DNA of 64,000 bases from Paenibacillus hexagrammi (GCF_021513275.1 NZ_CP090978.1:4788501-4852500), one strand, 5' to 3'; shown: positions 19,484-28,592, numbered from the stretch's first letter. Translations and numbers: made by a program. The notes: generated from the sequence alone by a model not told the origin.

Positions 19484-19847
19484 TGCTCTTCCCCTCCCAA
19501 GTCTTCCATCTGTCTCTCACTTCCTGCGGCATACTGCCAAATAAGGCCTGGCCCCGGCTAAGACCGTTTAGTCCGTAAGATAATTTAGCGCCGCCCAATT
19601 CGACCAGTTGGACAGGCTTCTGTTCGCCGGGCTCAAAGCGCACAGCCGTTCCGGCGGGGATATCCAGCCTCATGCCGTATGCTTGCTCCCTAGGGAATTC
19701 CAGTGATCGATTCACTTCAAAGAAGTGAAAATGCGAGCCTACCTGCACAGGACGGTCTCCTGTATTTGTAACAAGGACTTCAACTGTCTTTCTCCCCTTA
19801 TTCATCTCGATACTACCCTTCTGGATCCGAAATTCCCCTGGAACCAT
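19470..19847 (-). CDS. ureB: Urease beta subunit
   Basis: 125 residues, starting [16 protein letters not shown]. The [10 protein letters not shown] segment typical of UreB lies near residue 37. It forms the structural (alpha-beta-gamma)3 complex with UreA and UreC. It overlaps the start of ureC and lies 68 bases after ureA. Confidence 0.96.
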   Translation of the reverse strand: MVPGEFRIQKGSIEMNKGRKTVEVLVTNTGDRPVQVGSHFHFFEVNRSLEFPREQAYGMRLDIPAGTAVRFEPGEQKPVQLVELGGAKLSYGLNGLSRGQALFGSMPQEVRDRWKTWEGKSSESN

Positions 19848-19915
19848 ATCCCCACTCCTCTCTATACGTTAGCTTCATTAACCAACTTTCTTCATATATA
19901 GCTTCCGTGCGACGC

Positions 19916-20221
19916 CTATTCGGCTATCGGCTGATGAACCGTCACAAGCTTGGTGCCGTCAGGAAACGTAGCTTCCACCTGAACCTCATGTATCATTTGC
20001 GGTATTCCTTCCATGACTTGTTCAGCCCGTAAAATCTTGGTGCCGTACTCCATAAGCTGCGCAACAGTCATCCCGTCTCTAGCGCCCTCCATAATCTCCG
20101 AAGTTAGCAGAGCGATACTCTCCGGATAGTTCAGCTTCACTCCTCTAGCCAGTCGTCGGCGAGCCAGGTCCGCAGCTACCGTTACTAGCAGCTTTTCCTT
20201 TTCTCTCTCGGTTAGGTACAC
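19916..20221 (-). CDS. ureA: Urease gamma subunit
   Basis: 101 residues starting from GTG at 20221, six bases after AGAGGTG, with the family N terminus [12 protein letters not shown] and the segment [14 protein letters not shown]. It is the first gene of the urease operon. The promoter and a GlnR/TnrA-type site lie directly upstream in the gap shared with the urea transporter. Confidence 0.96.
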   Translation of the reverse strand: MYLTEREKEKLLVTVAADLARRRLARGVKLNYPESIALLTSEIMEGARDGMTVAQLMEYGTKILRAEQVMEGIPQMIHEVQVEATFPDGTKLVTVHQPIAE

Positions 20222-20265
20222 GTCTTCACCTCTCTAAACCCGAATATTGGAAACTTCTTACACTC

Positions 20266-20294
20266 ATTATATTCGTATATATGTGCGAAGTAAA
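20266..20294 (-). promoter_or_regulatory. Predicted promoter of the urease operon
   Basis: Minus-strand -35 TTTACT (20294-20289) and -10 TATAAT (20271-20266) are separated by 17 bases. They lie about 45 bases ahead of the ureA GTG. The centre of the adjacent GlnR/TnrA box is about 52 bases upstream of the expected transcription start, the position where TnrA usually activates. Confidence 0.7.
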
Positions 20295-20302
20295 TCACTT
20301 TA

Positions 20303-20319
20303 TGTAAGCTTTTTTAACA
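20303..20319. promoter_or_regulatory. GlnR/TnrA-type nitrogen-control box 1
   Basis: TGTAAGCTTTTTTAACA matches the published consensus TGTNA-N7-TNACA exactly. Its position relative to the urease promoter suits activation under nitrogen limitation. Which of GlnR or TnrA binds is inference. Confidence 0.75.
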
Positions 20320-20416
20320 TAATTATGAATAAATGATGAAGTCATCTTTCGTATTTATGTAAAAGTAACAATAACAGGCTGTTTATTTTGTTGAAAACAC
20401 AATATTTCACTTTTAG

Positions 20417-20433
20417 TGTTAAGTATATTGACA
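20417..20433. promoter_or_regulatory. GlnR/TnrA-type nitrogen-control box 2
   Basis: TGTTAAGTATATTGACA is a second exact match to TGTNA-N7-TNACA. It overlaps the -35 element (TTGACA) of the urtA promoter, so binding here could block polymerase or, if slightly off-centre, assist it. Confidence 0.75.
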
Positions 20434-20457
20434 CTAAGTTTCAAGACACCGTATCAT
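20428..20457 (+). promoter_or_regulatory. Predicted promoter of the urtABCDE operon
   Basis: TTGACA at 20428-20433 and TATCAT at 20452-20457 are 18 bases apart. The AAAGGGAG ribosome site of urtA follows about 25 bases later. Confidence 0.65.
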
Positions 20458-20498
20458 TGTCGATGTGATCCAAAATTTTCTAAAGGGAGTGGAATTAC

Positions 20499-21770
20499 AT
20501 GACAGAGAAAAGAAATCTCGGCAAGCTCACCGTAACACTCAGTATGGCCCTTATGATGGCCCTGGCGGGATGCGCGAAGACCGAAACCACCTCATCCACT
20601 GGGGCGACTGCGCCTGACGCCACCAAAACTGCCGAAGCAAAAGCAGCTGCCGGGGATACGGTACCTGTTGGAATCCTGCACTCCTTAACAGGCACGATGT
20701 CCATCAGTGAAGTTTCCGTCAAAGACGCCGAGCTCATGGCGATCGACGAAATTAACGCGACAGGCGGACTGCTCGGCAAGAAAATTAAGCCTGTTATTGA
20801 AGACGGCGCATCGGATTGGCCGACATTCGCAGAGAAAACAAAGAAGCTCCTTCAAAAAGACAGCGTTGTGACCATCTTTGGATGCTGGACATCCGCAAGC
20901 CGTAAAGCGGTACTGCCGGTTGTGGAGCAAAACAAAGGCTTGCTCTGGTATCCCGTTCAATATGAAGGCTTGGAATCATCCCCTAATATTTTCTATACAG
21001 GAGCCACTACGAACCAACAAATCATCCCGGCCGTCTCCTGGCTGCTTCAAAATAAAGGTAAAAAGTTCTACTTACTCGGCTCCGACTATGTATTCCCCAG
21101 AACGGCTAATAAGATCATCAAAGAACAGCTCAAAGCTGAAGGAGGTACTCTCGTAGCGGAAGAGTACACCCCACTTGGACACACGGACTACAACACAATC
21201 ATCAGCAAAATTAAAAAAGGTAAGCCGGACGTCATCTTCAACACACTGAACGGCGATAGCAACGTTGCGTTCTTCAAACAATTGAAGGATGCAGGCATCA
21301 CTTCCAAGGATGTAACGACTATGTCCGTAAGTATCGCGGAAGAAGAAGTCCGCGGCATCGGCGCCTCCGTACTGGAAGGTCATTACACCGCATGGAACTA
21401 TTATCAAACAACGGATACGCCGGAAAATAAAAAATTCGTTGAAGCCTACAAAGCCAAATACGGCCAAGATCGCGTAACGGATGATCCGATAGAAGCAGGC
21501 TACACCGCCGTCTACCTATGGGCTGAAGCTGTGAAGAAAGCAGGCTCCTTTGACGTCGATAAAGTGAAAGCCGCAGCGAAAGGCATCGAATGGAACGCAC
21601 CGGAAGGTAAAGTAACAATTGAAGGCGAGAACCAGCACATCTTCAAAACGGCACGTATCGGCGAAATCCAAGCAGACGGCATGATCAAAGAGATCTGGAA
21701 CTCCGGTCAGCCTCTGAAGCCGGATCCTTTCCTCAAAACATACCCTTGGGGCGCAGAAGTGACGAAGTAA
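20499..21770 (+). CDS. urtA: Urea ABC transporter, substrate-binding lipoprotein
   Basis: 423-residue extracellular binding protein of the branched-chain amino acid/urea type (periplasmic-binding fold type I). A signal peptide ends in the lipobox LAGC (Cys24 would be lipidated). After a Thr/Ala-rich linker come the family segments [34 protein letters not shown] and [12 protein letters not shown], the last of which is typical of UrtA. ATG at 20499 follows AAAGGGAGTGG. It is the first gene of the operon and is separated from urtB by a hairpin that may favour higher binding-protein expression. Confidence 0.96.
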   Translation: MTEKRNLGKLTVTLSMALMMALAGCAKTETTSSTGATAPDATKTAEAKAAAGDTVPVGILHSLTGTMSISEVSVKDAELMAIDEINATGGLLGKKIKPVIEDGASDWPTFAEKTKKLLQKDSVVTIFGCWTSASRKAVLPVVEQNKGLLWYPVQYEGLESSPNIFYTGATTNQQIIPAVSWLLQNKGKKFYLLGSDYVFPRTANKIIKEQLKAEGGTLVAEEYTPLGHTDYNTIISKIKKGKPDVIFNTLNGDSNVAFFKQLKDAGITSKDVTTMSVSIAEEEVRGIGASVLEGHYTAWNYYQTTDTPENKKFVEAYKAKYGQDRVTDDPIEAGYTAVYLWAEAVKKAGSFDVDKVKAAAKGIEWNAPEGKVTIEGENQHIFKTARIGEIQADGMIKEIWNSGQPLKPDPFLKTYPWGAEVTK

Positions 21771-21783
21771 TTCATTGTAGCCA

Positions 21784-21806
21784 GGACTGCCTCACGGCAG
21801 TCCTGT
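21784..21806 (+). terminator. Intercistronic hairpin between urtA and urtB
   Basis: AGGACTGC, loop CTCAC, GGCAGTCCT, without a long T run. Such hairpins after binding-protein genes usually stabilise the upstream mRNA or cause partial termination. Confidence 0.65.
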
Positions 21807-21831
21807 ATTTCATCAAACATGAGGTGATGTC

Positions 21832-22738
21832 ATGAGTCTGCTGCTTTTGCAATTATTCAACGGTCTGAGCTTGAGCTCCATCCTGCTCTTGATCGCTATC
21901 GGCCTTGCCATTACTTTTGGACTGATGAATGTAATGAATATGGCGCACGGAGAATTCATCATGATTGGCGCATATATGGCTTATCTGGTTCAGCAGTGCT
22001 TCCAGAAATGGCTGCCCGCTTCCGCATTCGGCTGGTATTTCGCTGTATCTCTCGTCGTCGCCTTCGCCGTCGCCTTCGTGATCGGCTGGCTGCTAGAGGT
22101 ACTGCTCGTGCGCTTCCTGTACGGCAGACCGCTCGACAGCTTATTGGCTACTTGGGGCGTCAGCCTTGTGCTGCAGCAGCTGGCGCGGACTATTTTCGGC
22201 GCTCCGAACGTTGCTGTAAAAGCCCCGGAATGGCTCGAAGGCGGACTGCATATTACCGCGGACCTGATTCTACCTTATAAGCGGCTGTTTATTATTGCAT
22301 TGGTAGCCGTTTGTATTACTGCCATTTACCTCTACCTCTATCATTCGGCCGGAGGCAGAAAGATGCGGGCTGTCATGCAAAATCGCCAAATGGCAGCATG
22401 TCTGGGCATCTCCACGAGACGCGTAGACGCGCAATCCTTCGCATTCGGCTCGGCTATGGCCGGTATTGCCGGCTGCGCATTATCGCTGCTCGGTCCCATC
22501 GGACCTACGATTGGCACCTACTACATTGTCGATGCCTTCATGGTCGTTGTGCTTGGCGGAATCGGCAAGCTGATCGGCACAGTCGCCGGCGCTATGGGCA
22601 TCGGTATTTTTAACACCGCGCTCGAATACTCAACTAGCGCAACACTTGGCAAGGTGCTTGTATTTACGCTGATCATCGCCTTTCCTGCAGTGGAAGCCGA
22701 TGGGCCTTGTGACGATCCGATCCAGATCCTTAGATTGA
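21832..22738 (+). CDS. urtB: Urea ABC transporter permease UrtB (frameshifted near the end)
   Basis: LivH-type membrane permease of about 302 residues with FGLMNVMNMAHGEFIMIGAY near the N terminus. The open frame runs to 22788 with a nonsense tail. Shifting by one base at about 22681-22685 (GCCTTTCCTGCAG has one base too many) gives LQWKPMGLVTIRSRSLD and a TGA at 22736, the normal UrtB ending. The correct stop also leaves the expected 21-base gap to urtC. Probably a sequence error. Confidence 0.9.
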
Positions 22739-22759
22739 TGAAAGGAAGTGACAGCTATC

Positions 22760-23833
22760 ATGATCGCAACCGCTCCACCCAGAGCTAAGCTTATTGCCTA
22801 TTCAGCGTGCCTGATTCTACTGGCGCTCTCACCACTGTTTTTATCCGAATTCCGTTTATCTTTGCTCGGCAAGTTCCTGGCATATGCCATTATCGCAATG
22901 GGGATTGATCTGATTTGGGGGTATACCGGTATTTTAAGTTTGGGGCACGGTGTCTATTTCGGACTGGGCGCATACTGCATGGCCATGCATCTTAAGCTCG
23001 TGTCTACGCCCCAGGGACTACCGGATTTTATGTCGTGGAGCGGCGTCGAGAGCCTTCCCTGGTTCTGGGTCCCCTTTCACAATCCGCTGTTCGCCTTCTT
23101 GATGGCGCTCACCCTGCCCATGATTGTCGCCTTCATTCTTGGCTACTTCACGTTCCGTAACCGAATTAAAGGCGCGTTCTTCTCTATCCTGTCGCAAGCG
23201 CTGGTCATCATAACCGTTACGCTGTTTGTGGGCCAGCAAGGCTATACGGGAGGAACGAACGGCCTGACGAATTTCGAAACGTTCCTGGGACTGAACTTGC
23301 GCTCCCCTTCGACGAAGCTATTGTTCTTCTATGTCACATTGGCAGTTGTCGCTCTTGTTCTCGTTCTCTGCAGCTTTCTCGTATCTAGCCGATTGGGCAA
23401 AATTCTGACCGCTATCCGCGACGGAGAGAACCGTGTCCGTTTCATCGGATACAATCCGGTTGTGTTTAAAGTGTTCATTTATTGTGTATCCGCGGGGTTA
23501 GCCGGACTCGCCGGCGTACTCTTTGTTCTTCAAGAAGGCATCATCTCCCCTGCTCAAATGGGAATTGTCCCTTCGATTGAAATGGTCCTATGGGTTGCCA
23601 TCGGCGGCCGCTCGACAATCGGAGGAGCCGTACTCGGAGCACTGATCACAAATGCAGCTAAAACTACCTTCAGCGAAGCATACCCGGCCTGGTGGCCTAT
23701 TATGATGGGCGCCATGTTTATCGTCGTCGTTCTATTCCTACCGAAAGGCATTGTCGGGACCATCACTCATTACCTCTCCAATTGGAAAAAACCCGTGCTT
23801 CCGAAAGCAGTATCATCGCAAGAAGCCAGATGA
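22760..23833 (+). CDS. urtC: Urea ABC transporter permease UrtC
   Basis: LivM-type permease of 357 residues with about ten membrane segments. Family landmarks are WGYTGILSLGHGVYFGLGAY near the N terminus, GGTNGLT in the middle, and VAIGGRSTIGGAVLGA near the C terminus. ATG at 22760 lies 11 bases after AAAGGAAG; a GTG at 22748 is too close to that site. It pairs with UrtB to form the channel. Confidence 0.95.
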   Translation: MIATAPPRAKLIAYSACLILLALSPLFLSEFRLSLLGKFLAYAIIAMGIDLIWGYTGILSLGHGVYFGLGAYCMAMHLKLVSTPQGLPDFMSWSGVESLPWFWVPFHNPLFAFLMALTLPMIVAFILGYFTFRNRIKGAFFSILSQALVIITVTLFVGQQGYTGGTNGLTNFETFLGLNLRSPSTKLLFFYVTLAVVALVLVLCSFLVSSRLGKILTAIRDGENRVRFIGYNPVVFKVFIYCVSAGLAGLAGVLFVLQEGIISPAQMGIVPSIEMVLWVAIGGRSTIGGAVLGALITNAAKTTFSEAYPAWWPIMMGAMFIVVVLFLPKGIVGTITHYLSNWKKPVLPKAVSSQEAR

Positions 23834-23894
23834 TCATAGAAGTTTCGGCTGTATCCGCGCTTTATCCCAAACTAAATAAAGAGGAGGAATCCCC

Positions 23895-24686
23895 ATGCTT
23901 GGACAGTACGCCATGCAATCCCCATTACCCGGCAGGGACATCCTGCGTGTGGAAGGACTTGAAGTCGACTTTGACGGATTTAAAGCGCTCCGCAGCCTCG
24001 ACTTCAGGGTCCAGGCAGGTGAGCTCCGCTTTCTCATCGGACCGAACGGTGCTGGCAAAACAACGCTGTTAGATGTCATGTGCGGCAAAGTAAAGCCTAG
24101 CCACGGGAGGGTAGTGTTTAAAGACTCGATCGACATCTCCAAATTTCAGGAGCATCAGCTCGCCGAACTCGGAATCGGACGCAAATTTCAAGCTCCCTCT
24201 GTATTCACAACCTTGACCGTTTTTGAAAATCTTGCACTTTCCATGAAGCAAAAGCGGGGCCTACTAAGTGCGTTGTGGGCGAAAACAACCAGCGAGCAGC
24301 GCGACCGCCTGCTTCATCGCCTTGAGATGATCGGACTGCAGGACAAAGCCGCCGCCCGCGCGGGCTCGCTTTCTCACGGAGAAAAGCAGTGGCTGGAAAT
24401 CGGCATGCTGCTCATGCAAGAGCCCGATCTCCTTCTGCTGGATGAGCCCGCGGCGGGCATGACCGACAGCGAGACAGAGAAAACCGGCGAGCTGCTGCAT
24501 GCCATCAGTAATAACCAGACGATTATCGTTGTCGAACACGATATGGAATTCGTAAGAAGGTTTGCGAAGACAGTTACCGTGCTGCATGAGGGGACTGTGC
24601 TTCGTGAAGGAACGATGGAAGACATTCAATCGGATGATAAGGTGGCGGAGGTTTATTTGGGAAGGAGAGTTGAACGCGATGCTTAA
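23895..24686 (+). CDS. urtD: Urea ABC transporter ATPase UrtD
   Basis: 263-residue LivG-type ATPase. It has Walker A GPNGAGKTT, signature LSHGEKQWLEIG (the UrtD-type variant of LSGGQ), Walker B LLLLDEPAAGM and switch His VVEHD. ATG at 23895 follows AGAGGAGG. Its last eight bases overlap urtE. Confidence 0.96.
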   Translation: MLGQYAMQSPLPGRDILRVEGLEVDFDGFKALRSLDFRVQAGELRFLIGPNGAGKTTLLDVMCGKVKPSHGRVVFKDSIDISKFQEHQLAELGIGRKFQAPSVFTTLTVFENLALSMKQKRGLLSALWAKTTSEQRDRLLHRLEMIGLQDKAAARAGSLSHGEKQWLEIGMLLMQEPDLLLLDEPAAGMTDSETEKTGELLHAISNNQTIIVVEHDMEFVRRFAKTVTVLHEGTVLREGTMEDIQSDDKVAEVYLGRRVERDA

Positions 24687-25374
24687 TCTGGAAAGAATCG
24701 AAGCCGGATACGGGGAAAGCATGGTGATCCGAAATGTCCATTTGAAAGTGGAGCCGGGACAGGTCGTCTGTCTGATGGGGCGTAACGGCGTCGGTAAATC
24801 CACGCTGATGAAGACGATCATGGGTCTCATCAAGCCGCGCAGCGGAACGATCAGCTATTGCGGGAGAGACATCACATCTTTCACCCCTGACCGCAGAGCA
24901 AAGGCAGGGATTGGATATGTCCCTCAAGGGCGAGATATCTTCCCTCAGCTGACGGTAGAAGAGAATTTGCTGCTCGGACTAGAGGCGGCTTCAGATGGAC
25001 GCAAGAGGCTTCCCGAGTCTTTGTTCGAGACATTTCCTGTCCTGCGGGAAATGCTTCAGCGTAAGGGCGGAGACTTAAGCGGAGGACAACAGCAACAACT
25101 TGCAATCGCAAGAGCTCTGGCATCCGGTCCAAAGCTGCTCCTGCTGGATGAGCCCATGGAGGGCATTCAGCCATCCATTGTCATGGAAATCGAAGCGATT
25201 ATTGAATCAATCAAACGAAGCCGGGAAATTGCCGTTCTGCTTGTCGAACAAAGCTTGGAATTCGCCGCCAGCATTGCGGACCATTATTATGTTCTTGATC
25301 GAGGCACAATCGTAGCCAAAGGCAATGCGGAGCAGATAAGTGAAGAGCAAGTCCGCAAGCACTTAACAGTATGA
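24679..25374 (+). CDS. urtE: Urea ABC transporter ATPase UrtE
   Basis: 231-residue LivF-type ATPase with Walker A GRNGVGKST, signature LSGGQQQQLAIARAL, Walker B LLLLDEPMEGI and VEQSLEFA. The ATG at 24679 (MLNLERIEAGYG) with GGAGAG upstream is the real start; the frame is open further upstream inside urtD. A strong terminator follows. Confidence 0.96.
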   Translation: MLNLERIEAGYGESMVIRNVHLKVEPGQVVCLMGRNGVGKSTLMKTIMGLIKPRSGTISYCGRDITSFTPDRRAKAGIGYVPQGRDIFPQLTVEENLLLGLEAASDGRKRLPESLFETFPVLREMLQRKGGDLSGGQQQQLAIARALASGPKLLLLDEPMEGIQPSIVMEIEAIIESIKRSREIAVLLVEQSLEFAASIADHYYVLDRGTIVAKGNAEQISEEQVRKHLTV

Positions 25375-25400
25375 GGGTTGCCCATCCCCTCAATTTCAAA

Positions 25401-25462
25401 GAAGGAAGCTGGAAGTACTGATCCCTTTTCAGGAGTCAGACGAATTCCAGCCTCCTTTTTTT
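25401..25462 (+). terminator. Terminator of the urt operon
   Basis: AAGGAAGCTGGAA pairs with TTCCAGCCTCCTT around a loop of about 30 bases, and the right arm runs into seven T. Confidence 0.85.
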
Positions 25463-25598
25463 ATATACTCTTCCATTTTATGAAACTGGACGTCTCATAT
25501 TGGATGAAGTATAGTTAAATGTGCGGAATAATACATAGATTCGACATGTGCTGTCATAGCGTCGCCGGACTTTTTTGACGAAAAGGAGGGATATGCTT

Positions 25599-26294
25599 AT
25601 GTCTAAAATCTTAATTATCGAGGACGATCTAAGTATCGGTGAGATGATGACGATGTACCTATATGAAGAAGGTTATGAAGTAAAACGCGCCGAGAATGGC
25701 ACACAAGGCGAACAGATTTTTCAAACCTTTATTCCGGACGTCGTCGTGCTCGACATCATGCTGCCGGATATTGACGGCATGAAGCTGTGCTCCATATTTA
25801 GAACTGGCTCGACCGTGCCGATTTTGATGGTCTCCGCGAAGAGCGAGGTCACCGATCGGGTTCGCGGGCTTCAAACGGGCGCAGATGATTATTTATGTAA
25901 ACCGTTTAGCATGCGAGAGTTCGCCGCAAGAATACAAGCGTTGCTAAGACGGTCTCAATCTTTCCCTACTCCAGTACACGAGACACCAGCGGGGCATCCC
26001 ATTCGTCTGGACTTCGAAAAGCGCTGCCTATATGTGAACAACAAAGTCGTCGAGACAACCTTCTCTGAATTTGAAATCATGAGATTGTTCTGGCAAAATG
26101 AAGGCCGCGTCTACAGCAGAGAAGAACTGCTGAACAAAGTGCGCGGTTTTGACACTTATGTAACAGAAAGAGCTATAGACGTTCACATTGCCAACCTGCG
26201 TAAGAAGATTGAAGCCGACCCCAAGGATCCGAAGCATATTAAAACCGTCTGGGGTGTTGGCTACAAATTCCTCCCCGATCCATCCCTTTCATAA
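25599..26294 (+). CDS. OmpR/PhoB-family response regulator (orphan)
   Basis: 231 residues. The receiver domain has the acidic pair IEDD, the phosphorylated Asp in VVLDIMLPDIDG, and the conserved Thr/Ser and Lys (MVSAK; CKPFSMREF). A winged-helix DNA-binding domain follows, with SREELLNKVRG and TERAIDVHIANLRKKIE. ATG at 25599 lies eight bases after AAAGGAGGG; the ATG at 25593 is too close. No histidine kinase gene adjoins it, so its partner is elsewhere. The multi-PAS kinase at 50.7-52.9 kb is far away, and no link is implied. Confidence 0.9.
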   Translation: MSKILIIEDDLSIGEMMTMYLYEEGYEVKRAENGTQGEQIFQTFIPDVVVLDIMLPDIDGMKLCSIFRTGSTVPILMVSAKSEVTDRVRGLQTGADDYLCKPFSMREFAARIQALLRRSQSFPTPVHETPAGHPIRLDFEKRCLYVNNKVVETTFSEFEIMRLFWQNEGRVYSREELLNKVRGFDTYVTERAIDVHIANLRKKIEADPKDPKHIKTVWGVGYKFLPDPSLS

Positions 26295-26304
26295 AGCATA
26301 CACG

Positions 26305-26327
26305 AAGCTCCCTGAGGGGCTTTTTTT
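26305..26327 (+). terminator. Terminator of the response regulator gene
   Basis: AAGCTCCC, loop TGA, GGGGCTT followed by TTTTTTT. Confidence 0.85.
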
Positions 26328-26539
26328 GCTATATAGGGGTCATTGTCATGGACTTCCTCAAAAAAACCTTACTGCTGGCAGGCACCAATTAGGCGCAAGC
26401 TCAATATGATGATATGGAAATTGGCCCATCGGCGAATGCCTACTAAACGGCTGACCGAAGAGCTACCAGGCCCAACGTTGATGCGAGCAAATTACTTACG
26501 CCAGCCTTCTGGCAAAAAACTCTTAGGAGGATTTTCACA
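26328..26539. other. Intergenic stretch before gerQ
   Basis: A 14-codon frame (ATG 26348, MDFLKKTLLLAGTN, TAG) has GGGG eight bases upstream. If its stop is ignored the frame continues for 17 more codons with a plausible composition, so it may be a decayed small gene. The gerQ ribosome site TAGGAGG ends the stretch. In Bacillus the gene in front of gerQ is cwlJ; it is not here. Confidence 0.3.
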
Positions 26540-26995
26540 ATGATGAACAACCCTTACAGATCGTCCATGCAAGTACCTTACGGCTATCCTACTTATCCGA
26601 CTTACCCTGGTCAAACTATGGTCCCTGCAACAGGTGGAACGAAAATGCCTGCTGTTAATCCAGCAATGCCTATGCCTGCAACTGCCACACCAGGTGCCTC
26701 CACTTACGTCGGAGACGGCCAGCTTCCGCTCGAGCAATCCTTTATCGAAAACATCCTTCGTTTGAACCTCGGCAAAGTCGCGACGATCTATATGACATAT
26801 GAAAACAACTCCGAATGGAACGCTAAAATTTTCAAAGGAGTTCTGGAAGCCGCGGGCCGCGACCACATCATCATCAGTGATCCAGCAACAGGAATGAGAT
26901 ACCTCCTGCTGATGGTCAACCTCGACTACATTACATTCGATGAAGAATTGAATTATGCTTATCCATTTGCAGCACAGAAGCCAGTTGGAAGATAG
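26540..26995 (+). CDS. gerQ: Spore coat protein GerQ
   Basis: 151-residue spore coat protein needed in Bacillus for CwlJ-dependent germination, and cross-linked into the coat by transglutaminase Tgl. The N terminus is a Pro/Tyr/Ala/Met-rich low-complexity region (about residues 1-65). The conserved C-terminal domain follows, with LEQSFIENILRLNLGKVATI, the YMTYENN segment and DPATGMRYLLLMVNLDYI. The start follows TTAGGAGGATTTTCACA. It is transcribed alone here, with terminators on both sides. Confidence 0.93.
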   Translation: MMNNPYRSSMQVPYGYPTYPTYPGQTMVPATGGTKMPAVNPAMPMPATATPGASTYVGDGQLPLEQSFIENILRLNLGKVATIYMTYENNSEWNAKIFKGVLEAAGRDHIIISDPATGMRYLLLMVNLDYITFDEELNYAYPFAAQKPVGR

Positions 26996-27011
26996 CTTTT
27001 ACGAACCGCTT

Positions 27012-27051
27012 AGAGCCGCGGCTCCCATCCCAGGGGACTGCGGCTTCTTTG
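27012..27051 (+). terminator. Terminator after gerQ
   Basis: AGCCGCGGCTCCC pairs imperfectly with GGGGACTGCGGCT, then TCTTTG. Confidence 0.6.
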
Positions 27052-27056
27052 TTCGC

Positions 27057-27347
27057 TTAACTCTCCGTAAAGTGCCACATGTGCAGCTTCTGAAGTCCAC
27101 CTTTCACCCAACGGCTCCAATTTGCGGTCTCCTTTTCCAAAGATGCGCCTTCCTGCAAACGCTGCTTCTTTAACTCCTCGTACTCTGTATAACTGACACC
27201 ATCCCATATCTCCACGAACAATCCTGGTTGGTCCGTTCCCTCCATAAGAGTCAATCGCCCTTCCCTGAGCTTCCATGCCTGCATATAGTTAAGGTAGGAA
27301 ACGCGTTCCTCAGGATTTATGGCATATTCTACAAAAACTTTGAACAT
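27057..27347 (-). CDS. Conserved hypothetical protein of 96 residues
   Basis: Starts MFKVFVEYAINPEER at 27347 after AGAAGGAGAG; a longer frame to 27413 lacks a ribosome site. It is a soluble protein with several Trp and aromatic residues (EIWDGVSYTEYEEL, WSRWVKGG, LHMWHF). The N-terminal beta-strand pattern resembles dimeric alpha/beta-barrel (ABM or NIPSNAP-like) folds, which is a guess. It converges on gerQ and diverges from the YfhP-like gene. Confidence 0.6.
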   Translation of the reverse strand: MFKVFVEYAINPEERVSYLNYMQAWKLREGRLTLMEGTDQPGLFVEIWDGVSYTEYEELKKQRLQEGASLEKETANWSRWVKGGLQKLHMWHFTES

Positions 27348-27419
27348 TTTTAGCTCTCCTTCTGATTTAATTTTTGCTCCAAAATGGTAAACTAATTGAA
27401 AGCGGCGCTTCATGATGCG

Positions 27420-27438
27420 GCCTTCCGCTGGAAGGCCT
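27420..27438. promoter_or_regulatory. Perfect 8-bp inverted repeat between divergent genes
   Basis: GGCCTTCC, GCT, GGAAGGCC. It lies between the starts of a minus-strand hypothetical gene (27347) and a plus-strand membrane hydrolase gene (27477). It could be an operator or an mRNA hairpin; there is no T run. Confidence 0.35.
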
Positions 27439-27476
27439 GAGTGGTGCTTACGATAACTTTTGGGAGGAGCCTACTT

Positions 27477-28460
27477 TTGGACACTGGAACACATCTTGTT
27501 ATCGGCTTGGGACTGGCGGGACTTGCTCACATTGATCCCGTAGTAGCTGCAGATCCTACAGTGGCTACCGCTGTTTTTATCGGCACCGTTGTCGGGTCAC
27601 AAATTCCCGATGCGGACGGGCTGCTGCGATTTAAGGGAAATGCCGTCTATATTCGCAACCATCGGGGACGTTCCCATTCTCTCCCCGCACTGGCGATTTG
27701 GACCCTGCTCATTACAGGCGTGCTTGCTCTCTGCTTTCACGGCTTGCCGCTAAGGCACGTGCTCATGTGGGTAGGTATTGCCGTTTGTTTTCACGTTTTT
27801 ACCGATTTGTTCAATACTTACGGTACACAGGCGCTTAGGCCTATCTCGGAGAAATGGGTCTCGTGGAACATTATACACATCTTTGATCCGTTTATCTTTC
27901 TCAGCCATATTATCGCCATCGTGATGTGGGCCTTTCACATCGCCAGCCCGACACTAATTTTCCCTATCCTTTATGGGCTCATAGCGGTTTACTATATGTG
28001 GCGTTCACTCGATCATTATATTTTGGAAAAGGGCTTGTTCCGCAAAGATCCCACCTATAAGCCCGGGGACTCGTACACCTTAATTGCAACCTTTCACCTA
28101 TATGTATGGAATGTGGTAAAGAGACGCGGAGATGGAACCTACCAGCTCGGAGAGCTGAGAAACCTAAAGCTCAAATGGATCGATACCGTCAAATGCGACA
28201 GCCATCCGGCGATTGAAGTATCGAAGAACCACGAGAACATTCAAGCTCTGCTCTATTTCTCCTCGTTCACCTGCGCGGAAGTCAAAGAGCACCGTTGGGG
28301 CTATGAGGTCAGATGGGCCGATGTCCGTTACCGCCACCGCAAGCAGTATCCATTCGTCGCCGTTCTGCTCATGGATCATGAGTACAATACCCTTGATTCG
28401 TATGTCGGCTGGGTAAACGATACCCGCTTAGAGAAGAAGCTTCGTGTGGATTTATATTAA
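27477..28460 (+). CDS. YfhP/YdjM-type membrane-bound metal-dependent hydrolase
   Basis: 327 residues with a TTG start seven bases after GGGAGGAG. The N-terminal half has five or six membrane segments and the family's conserved metal-binding pattern: DTGTHLVIG, SQIPDADGLLRF, HRGRSHSLP and HVFTDLFNTYGT. The C-terminal half is soluble. The family is called putative membrane-bound metal-dependent hydrolase (DUF457/YdjM type). YfhP of Bacillus is a member and is linked to regulation of neighbouring genes. No substrate is known. Confidence 0.85.
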   Translation: MDTGTHLVIGLGLAGLAHIDPVVAADPTVATAVFIGTVVGSQIPDADGLLRFKGNAVYIRNHRGRSHSLPALAIWTLLITGVLALCFHGLPLRHVLMWVGIAVCFHVFTDLFNTYGTQALRPISEKWVSWNIIHIFDPFIFLSHIIAIVMWAFHIASPTLIFPILYGLIAVYYMWRSLDHYILEKGLFRKDPTYKPGDSYTLIATFHLYVWNVVKRRGDGTYQLGELRNLKLKWIDTVKCDSHPAIEVSKNHENIQALLYFSSFTCAEVKEHRWGYEVRWADVRYRHRKQYPFVAVLLMDHEYNTLDSYVGWVNDTRLEKKLRVDLY

Positions 28461-28464
28461 AAGC

Positions 28465-28500
28465 AAAAAAGACGCGCACTTCCCAGGAGTGCGTGTCTTT
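28465..28500 (+). terminator. Terminator of the YfhP-like gene
   Basis: AAGACGCGCACTT pairs with AGTGCGTGTCTTT around CCCAGG. The A run on the left also allows termination on the other strand. Confidence 0.8.
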
Positions 28501-28564
28501 GTGTATATTTGCGTGTATTCGCATGATCTTCACGTTTCTTGTATGCTGCCAATTACATAATACA

Positions 28565-28592
28565 AGCCCAGGGGACCTTGGTTCCCTGGGCT
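28565..28592 (-). terminator. Hairpin downstream of the spore protein gene
   Basis: AGCCCAGGG pairs with CCCTGGGCT around a ten-base loop. The T run is poor, so it may protect mRNA rather than terminate. It lies 60 bases past the stop of the minus-strand spore protein gene. Confidence 0.5.

Noticed and set aside
25599-26294. Pairing of the response regulator with the multi-PAS kinase at 50.7-52.9 kb
   Set aside because: They are 25 kb apart with unrelated neighbours; nothing in the sequence links them.
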